Assembly (NCBI RefSeq): GCF_003945345.1
Contig: NZ_AP019308.1
Span: 1,240,001-1,304,000 of the forward strand
Direction: 5' to 3'
Source of the DNA: Paenibacillus baekrokdamisoli
GTDB lineage: Bacteria; Bacillota; Bacilli; Paenibacillales; Paenibacillaceae
Length of the DNA stretch: 64,000 bases
In this document: in pieces, positions 59,792 to 64,000 of the stretch
Layout of the letters: each line of letters opens with the position of its first letter
How positions within the stretch are numbered: the stretch's first letter is position 1
Notes under the pieces: generated by a model
The model's database searches: none
Seen by the model: only the letters and a program-made list of their open reading frames with translations
What the model was told of the DNA's origin: nothing
Translations under genes and position numbers: made by a program

Positions 59792-61008
59792 CCGTTGCAC
59801 ATGCAAGCAGGGCTCACGCTAAGCTTTCCGCTTCTGGATCTAAGAGGTGGCTTAGCTGCCCAGGTAGTGTAGGGCTAGAAGCTATGTTTACCCGCGAAGA
59901 TAATAGTGACTTTGCGGCTGAGGGTACGGCAGCTCACGAGCTATCCGAGATTCATCTAGCTTTTCTGTTCAATCATATCACCAAAGCACAGCACAAGAAG
60001 AAGCTTGATGCTGCTAAGAAAGGTCAGTTTTACTCGCAGGAGATGGAGGACCATGTTCAGACTTATATGGATGTGGTTATCGAGCGGATCAATGAGGCAC
60101 GGGCTAAAACGCCGGATGCGAAGATATTATTTGAGGAACGGTTGGACTTCTCACCGTGGGTGCCTGAAGGCTTCGGTACGGGTGATGTTGTTATTATCGC
60201 TGACGGCACACTTGAGGTTATTGATCTTAAGTATGGCAAAGGTGTGCCTGTTTCCGCTGAGGATAACAGCCAGCTCCGCCTATATGGACTCGGCGCTATA
60301 AATGGTTTCAGCTTCCTATACGATGTGCAGATTGTCCGTATGACGATCGTCCAGCCACGGCTCGACAGTGTATCAACGGAAGAGATGACAGCTGAAGCGT
60401 TGCTTAAATGGGCTGATGAGGTAGTTAAGCCCGGTGCGGATCTGGCTGTTACCGGTAAAGGTCCGACTGCTGCAGGTGATCATTGCAAATTCTGTAAGGC
60501 TAGGTCGGAGTGTAGGACGAGAGCTTTTGCGAACCTTGAATTATTAGAACATGAGTTCAAAGAGCCACCACTGCTCTCCCTTGAAGAGCTTGCTGATATT
60601 CGAGGTAAAATCGATAAGCTTGTCAGCTGGGCTGGTGATGTTAAGGACCATATGCACGAGCAGGCTGAGAAGAACGGCGTTCGATATCCCGGATGGAAGT
60701 TAGTCGAGGGGAGAAGTAACCGCATCTACTCGGATAAAGAAGCTGTCAAATTCACACTTGAGCAAGCCATTAAGCAAAAGCACTTCGGGCAGCATTTTAA
60801 GCCTGAATCGATATTTAAACCGCAGGAGCTTGTTGGCATCGGGGAGATGGAAAAGGTAGTCGGTAAGAAGATGTTCGGGGAGATGCTGTCCGACTTGATC
60901 ATTAAGCCGGCAGGCAAGCCAACTCTCGTCGAAGAATCGGACAAGCGGCCTGAGCTATCATCTCTTGCTTCTATTGAATCTGATTTTGCTGAAATGGGAG
61001 CTGATTAA
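59788..61008 (+). CDS. DUF2800 nuclease-like protein (Cas4/RecB fold)
   Basis: 406 residues. The N terminus S-G-S-K-R-W-L-S-C-P-G-S marks DUF2800. E-V-I-D-L-K-Y-G-K-G is a PD-(D/E)XK nuclease core, and C-K-F-C-K-A-R-S-E-C is a cysteine cluster resembling the iron-sulphur site of RecB/Cas4-type nucleases. It is a regular member of Firmicute prophage replication modules. The TTG start 59788 overlaps the previous stop and has AGGGGG 8 bases upstream. Confidence 0.85.
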   Translation: MTVAHASRAHAKLSASGSKRWLSCPGSVGLEAMFTREDNSDFAAEGTAAHELSEIHLAFLFNHITKAQHKKKLDAAKKGQFYSQEMEDHVQTYMDVVIERINEARAKTPDAKILFEERLDFSPWVPEGFGTGDVVIIADGTLEVIDLKYGKGVPVSAEDNSQLRLYGLGAINGFSFLYDVQIVRMTIVQPRLDSVSTEEMTAEALLKWADEVVKPGADLAVTGKGPTAAGDHCKFCKARSECRTRAFANLELLEHEFKEPPLLSLEELADIRGKIDKLVSWAGDVKDHMHEQAEKNGVRYPGWKLVEGRSNRIYSDKEAVKFTLEQAIKQKHFGQHFKPESIFKPQELVGIGEMEKVVGKKMFGEMLSDLIIKPAGKPTLVEESDKRPELSSLASIESDFAEMGAD

Positions 61009-61266
61009 ATGAATCGGCTATATATCATTGTTCAAACGAATAAAAGCGAATTTAACGATCAACAAATGATTACCAGAAACAGTGAACGTGAAGTCATAGG
61101 GCACGCAGGATCGCTTGCAATGCGCGGGGGTCTCGAAGACGACATTGAAATTGACCGCATATTCTCTGTTAATGAATATGGCTCTGTTGATCACCATGAA
61201 ATTGAATTTGAAAAAGGTAAGCTGATACTTAAAACGCTTCCTACGCAAACCTTAAAAACCAACTAA
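61009..61266 (+). CDS. Small phage protein, unknown
   Basis: 85 residues, begins directly after the DUF2800 stop (TAA-ATG) with GGGAG upstream. Mixed alpha/beta composition, no motif recognised. Between DUF2800 and DUF2815 genes, so probably part of the replication module. Confidence 0.65.
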   Translation: MNRLYIIVQTNKSEFNDQQMITRNSEREVIGHAGSLAMRGGLEDDIEIDRIFSVNEYGSVDHHEIEFEKGKLILKTLPTQTLKTN

Positions 61267-61282
61267 AAAGGAGCCAAACAAA

Positions 61283-61873
61283 ATGGCAATTACAAATACA
61301 AATACAAAAGTTGTAACAGGCAAGGTACGTCTCTCTTATACTCATGTCTTCACACCGCAATCCATCGATGGCGGCGATGAGAAATACAGCACAGCAATCT
61401 TGATCCCGAAAACGGATAAGGAAACGCTTCGTAAAATCAAAGCGGCTGTTGATACGGCTAAGGAGCAAGGTAAAAGCAAATGGGGCGGTAAGGTTCCAGC
61501 TAATATTAAAACGCCTTTGCGTGATGGTGACGAAGAGCGTCCAGACGATGAGACGTATGCGGGTCATTACTTCTTGAATGCTTCCAGCAAAAACAAGCCA
61601 GGTATTGCGAAGCCGATCGGTAAAGATGCTGCAGGCAAGACCAAGTTCGCTGAGATCACGGACACAACCGAGGTGTACAGCGGCTGCTATGCAAAGGTAA
61701 GTCTTAACTTCTATCCGTTTGATATGAAAGGGAATCGCGGAGTCGCTGCTGGTCTTAACAACATCGTTAAAGTGCAGGATGGTGATTTCCTTGGTGGACG
61801 CAGTAGCGTGAATGATGACTTCTCGAATGAGGAATTTGAGGACGATGGTGATGACGAGAGCTATTTGGATTAA
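61283..61873 (+). CDS. DUF2815 single-stranded-DNA-binding-like protein
   Basis: 196 residues. The pattern K-V-T/V-T-G-K-V-R-L-S-Y, Y-S-T-A-I-L-I-P-K and A-G-H-Y-F-L-N-A match DUF2815. The C terminus is highly acidic (D/E-rich last 25 residues), as in T7 gp2.5-type ssDNA-binding proteins, which use such tails to recruit polymerases. AAAGGAG precedes ATG 61283. Function as a phage SSB is inferred. Confidence 0.85.
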   Translation: MAITNTNTKVVTGKVRLSYTHVFTPQSIDGGDEKYSTAILIPKTDKETLRKIKAAVDTAKEQGKSKWGGKVPANIKTPLRDGDEERPDDETYAGHYFLNASSKNKPGIAKPIGKDAAGKTKFAEITDTTEVYSGCYAKVSLNFYPFDMKGNRGVAAGLNNIVKVQDGDFLGGRSSVNDDFSNEEFEDDGDDESYLD

Positions 61874-61935
61874 TTATTTTAGGGGATTCGGCAACGGGTC
61901 CCTTTCTTTATCTCAAAATTCGGGAGGAAACATAG

Positions 61936-62496
61936 ATGGATTACAAATTTGCTGTGGTTAAGATCACAGATATCGACAACCTACATGGCAAAGAAAAGAA
62001 GATGATGTATCAGATCCTTAATGCCATCAACGACAAACGGGAGACAGAAGGCAAAAGTATTAACTCCTACCTAGTGATTAATACTGACGAACCATACGCT
62101 CCTGAAGTTATCGAGATCCTCAAACGAAACGGTCATTGGGGTCCTAGTAATGCGGACGCTACAAAGCCTGTAACAATTAACGGCTTGGTCAAGGCGGCCC
62201 ATCAAAACGCCATCGATAAAGGATGGTATGAAGAGCCGCGCAGCTTCGGTGAATGTATTGCACTAATGCACAGTGAGCTTTCGGAAGCGCTGGAAGATCA
62301 CCGTAATGGTCACGGCTTTACGGAAGTGTACTTCGAAGGCGACAAGCCATGTGGCATCCCTACGGAGCTAGCGGATACGGTCATTCGGATATTCGATACT
62401 TGTGGTCATCTCGGTATCGATCTGGAAGCCGCAATAGCTCAGAAGATGACCTATAACGCTACAAGGCCACATCGACATGGCGGTAAGAAGCTATGA
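61936..62496 (+). CDS. MazG-like nucleotide pyrophosphohydrolase with extra N-terminal domain
   Basis: 186 residues. The C-terminal about 105 residues contain the E-L-S-E-A-L-E and E-L-A-D-T metal-binding helices of MazG-type enzymes, which hydrolyse (d)NTPs. The first about 75 residues (K-F-A-V-V-K-I-T-D-I-D) form a distinct phage-type domain with no known role. GGGAGGAAAC precedes ATG 61936. It overlaps the clamp gene by ATGA. Confidence 0.82.
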   Translation: MDYKFAVVKITDIDNLHGKEKKMMYQILNAINDKRETEGKSINSYLVINTDEPYAPEVIEILKRNGHWGPSNADATKPVTINGLVKAAHQNAIDKGWYEEPRSFGECIALMHSELSEALEDHRNGHGFTEVYFEGDKPCGIPTELADTVIRIFDTCGHLGIDLEAAIAQKMTYNATRPHRHGGKKL

Positions 62497-63122
62497 GTAA
62501 AACGCTCTCGAAAGCGGAAATTGTCAGTAAATTTGCCAAACAATTCGCTTCATCTGGAAACACCGGTAGGCCTGTGCTTGAGGGTATTCATTATGGTACT
62601 GATGGTACCGCCTTTGTTACAAATGCTCATTTTGGACTTCGTGTCTCTAACGTCCATAGCTTTCAGCAGTCAGTTACATTGCATGCAAAATCTGGGCAGC
62701 CAATCGAAGGCATATATCCAGATTTTAGCAAGGTTTTTCCTACAGACTTTCATGAGGAAATTGAAATCCTTCAGGCTGGCGTTCCAGATGCTTTGCTCGC
62801 GGCACAGTGCATTGCCTTGGTAGCGTCCAAACTCAGTAAGAAAGCCCCAATCGCGGGAATGGAGATTATAGATGGGGAAATTAACCTCACAATTGAAAAC
62901 AAGCCAAATGGGATGGAAATGACTGCAAAGCTCGGTGAAGCTCCGGTCAGAAGTAGGTCGCTTCGCATGTTCAATGCTGAATACTTCCTAACTGCTCTGT
63001 CCGTATTCGATGCGGCAAATTCATCCGTAACAATTAAATTACGTGGTCCTTTGGATCCAATCGTGCTTTCAAATAACAACGGCATTGATATTTTGATTTT
63101 GCCATTTCGAGTGGCTGCATGA
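62493..63122 (+). CDS. DnaN-like sliding clamp, two-domain form
   Basis: 209 residues. G-R-P-V-L-E-G-I-H (25-33), V-T-N-A-H-F-G-L-R (42-50) and Y-P-D-F-S-K-V-F-P (75-83) match clamp domain II. F-N-A-E-Y-F-L-T-A-L (160-169) and V-T-I-K-L-R-G-P-L-D-P-I-V-L (179-192), with L-P-F-R-V near the end, match domain III. Domain I of bacterial DnaN is missing: 209 residues against about 370. Immediately followed by the family A polymerase (ATGA overlap), so it probably tethers that enzyme. A six-domain ring would require a trimer. The family match is from sequence patterns only. Confidence 0.75.
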   Translation: MSKTLSKAEIVSKFAKQFASSGNTGRPVLEGIHYGTDGTAFVTNAHFGLRVSNVHSFQQSVTLHAKSGQPIEGIYPDFSKVFPTDFHEEIEILQAGVPDALLAAQCIALVASKLSKKAPIAGMEIIDGEINLTIENKPNGMEMTAKLGEAPVRSRSLRMFNAEYFLTALSVFDAANSSVTIKLRGPLDPIVLSNNNGIDILILPFRVAA

Positions 63123-64000
63123 CCGTTCTCCGGATAGATATTGAAACGTATTCATCTGTCGATCTTATCAAATGCGGTGTTTACAAATACGTCAATTCAC
63201 CTGACTTCGAAATCTTGCTATTCGGATATGCCTTTGATGATGAACCGGTTCAAATCATTGATCTGCTAGATTTTGAGGATATTCCTCAGCTTGTCCTAAC
63301 GGCTCTTACTGCCCCTGAGATCATCAAGCAGGCGTTTAACGCAGCGTTCGAGCGGACTTGTATAGCCAAGCACTTCGGCATACCGATGCCAGCTGAACAG
63401 TGGCGTTGTACAGCAGTTCATGCACTCTATCTTGGTCTTCCTAACTATCTAGAGGGCGTCGGCAATGTGCTGGACGTTGAAGTCAAGAAGGATACAGCTG
63501 GTAAAGCTCTTATCAAATATTTTTCCGTACCGTGTAAGCCGACCAAGGTCAACGGAGGCCGGTCCCGTAATTATCCGCATCATGCACAGGAGAAATGGGA
63601 GGCTTACAAGGCTTATTGTGGTCAAGACGTTGAATCAGAAAGAGAGATTAGCCGGGTGCTGGACAAGCATCCGGTTCCTGACTCCGAGTGGCAGCTGTGG
63701 GTACTAGATCAACAGATTAACGACCGTGGCGTTCAGCTCGATCCGCAGCTGGTAGAGAACGCAATCGCTTGCGATGAACAGTATAAGAAAAAGCTAATGG
63801 CTGAAGCTGTTGAACTGACCGGGCTATCTAACCCAAATAGTGGAGCTCAAATGAAAGCTTGGTTGCTAGAAGCTGAGGGCATCGAGGTCGAGAGCCTGAC
63901 TAAGGATACCGTACCGCTTCTAATGAATGAAGTGGACAGCGATGCGGCTAAACGTGTGCTGGAGCTGAGACAAGAGCTCAGCAAGACGAGTGTTAAAAAG
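63119..64000 (+). CDS. Phage family A DNA polymerase (partial, runs off the window)
   Basis: 294 codons visible, open to the edge. The N-terminal 3'-5' exonuclease motif is L-R-I-D-I-E-T-Y-S, and C-G-Q-D-V-E-S-E (motif III region) follows later. The visible part covers the exonuclease domain and the start of the polymerase region, with D-R-G-V-Q-L-D and the S-N-P-N-S-G-A-Q-M-K-A-W segment typical of PolA-like phage enzymes. Overlaps the clamp gene by ATGA. Catalytic polymerase motifs are beyond the window. Confidence 0.93.
   Translation, partial: MTVLRIDIETYSSVDLIKCGVYKYVNSPDFEILLFGYAFDDEPVQIIDLLDFEDIPQLVLTALTAPEIIKQAFNAAFERTCIAKHFGIPMPAEQWRCTAVHALYLGLPNYLEGVGNVLDVEVKKDTAGKALIKYFSVPCKPTKVNGGRSRNYPHHAQEKWEAYKAYCGQDVESEREISRVLDKHPVPDSEWQLWVLDQQINDRGVQLDPQLVENAIACDEQYKKKLMAEAVELTGLSNPNSGAQMKAWLLEAEGIEVESLTKDTVPLLMNEVDSDAAKRVLELRQELSKTSVKK

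Larger units (their letters stand above)
55267..64000. mobile_element. Left part of a prophage integrated downstream of glnA
   Basis: The block begins with an integrase facing glnA, has an ImmA/ImmR-type lysogeny pair, a divergent early region with repeated operators, and a phage replication module (DUF2800, DUF2815, MazG-like, clamp-like, polymerase). Most genes are short and overlapping. The left edge is estimated from the glnA terminator and arm-like repeats; the right end lies outside the window. Confidence 0.88.

Overview
The window looks like a chromosomal segment of a spore-forming, low-to-mid GC Firmicute, most probably Paenibacillus or a close relative. The reasons are S-layer-homology (SLH) proteins, a YesM/YesN-type two-component system beside an LplA/LplB/YtcP-type sugar transporter, a bacillithiol-system protein, and the block cotE-mutS-mutL-miaA-hfq ... 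spoVK-hflX-ynbB-glnR-glnA, whose order matches the Bacillus/Paenibacillus core. Species assignment is inference; no rRNA or tRNA gene was seen.

Layout. (1) 1-1441: tail of an upstream gene and a secreted SLH protein. (2) 1664-16573: a rightward carbohydrate locus: histidine kinase and AraC-type regulator, solute-binding lipoprotein, two permeases, class V aminotransferase, zinc dehydrogenase, Gfo/Idh/MocA oxidoreductase and two large glycosidase-like proteins without signal peptides. It reads as sensing, importing and cytoplasmically dismantling an unusual, possibly amino-containing, oligosaccharide. (3) 16649-20764, leftward: a secreted enzyme-like protein with cohesin and dockerin modules, followed by an SLH-anchored cohesin protein, which looks like a minimal cell-surface docking pair. 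(4) 20955-31988: small housekeeping genes, including an ArsR-like remnant, YtxJ/BrxC, a six-repeat GH18 protein, a carbonic anhydrase, an M32 carboxypeptidase, an extra FabF beside a lipid-sensor-like regulator, and an aromatic-acid-exporter-like protein. (5) 31989-33193: a decayed intergenic stretch and a LexA-box-controlled YolD-like gene. (6) 33619-46389: cotE, an amidoligase-like gene, mutS, mutL, a methyltransferase, miaA, hfq, a class A penicillin-binding protein with a long disordered tail, and a cyclophilin lipoprotein. (7) 46418-48068: an intact IS4-family (IS231-like) element with 18-bp inverted repeats and a 10-bp target duplication, inserted in the loop of what appears to have been the cyclophilin gene's terminator. 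(8) 48326-55226: DUF402 and YdcF genes, spoVK, hflX, ynbB, glnR and glnA, with a good GlnR box and promoter at the end of ynbB.

(9) About 55267 to the end: the left part of a prophage inserted after glnA. A leftward int-immA-immR lysogeny block faces a rightward early block. Five GATAA-N5-TTATC operators (four exact, one with a mismatch) surround the early control region. The replication module follows: excisionase-like, DUF2800, DUF2815, MazG-like, a two-domain sliding-clamp homologue and a family A DNA polymerase cut by the window edge. The right prophage end is outside the window.

The strongest candidates for something new are the truncated phage clamp next to its polymerase, the cohesin-dockerin-SLH pair with a G-quadruplex motif between its genes, the operator array, and the IS element that carries inward-facing terminators at both ends.
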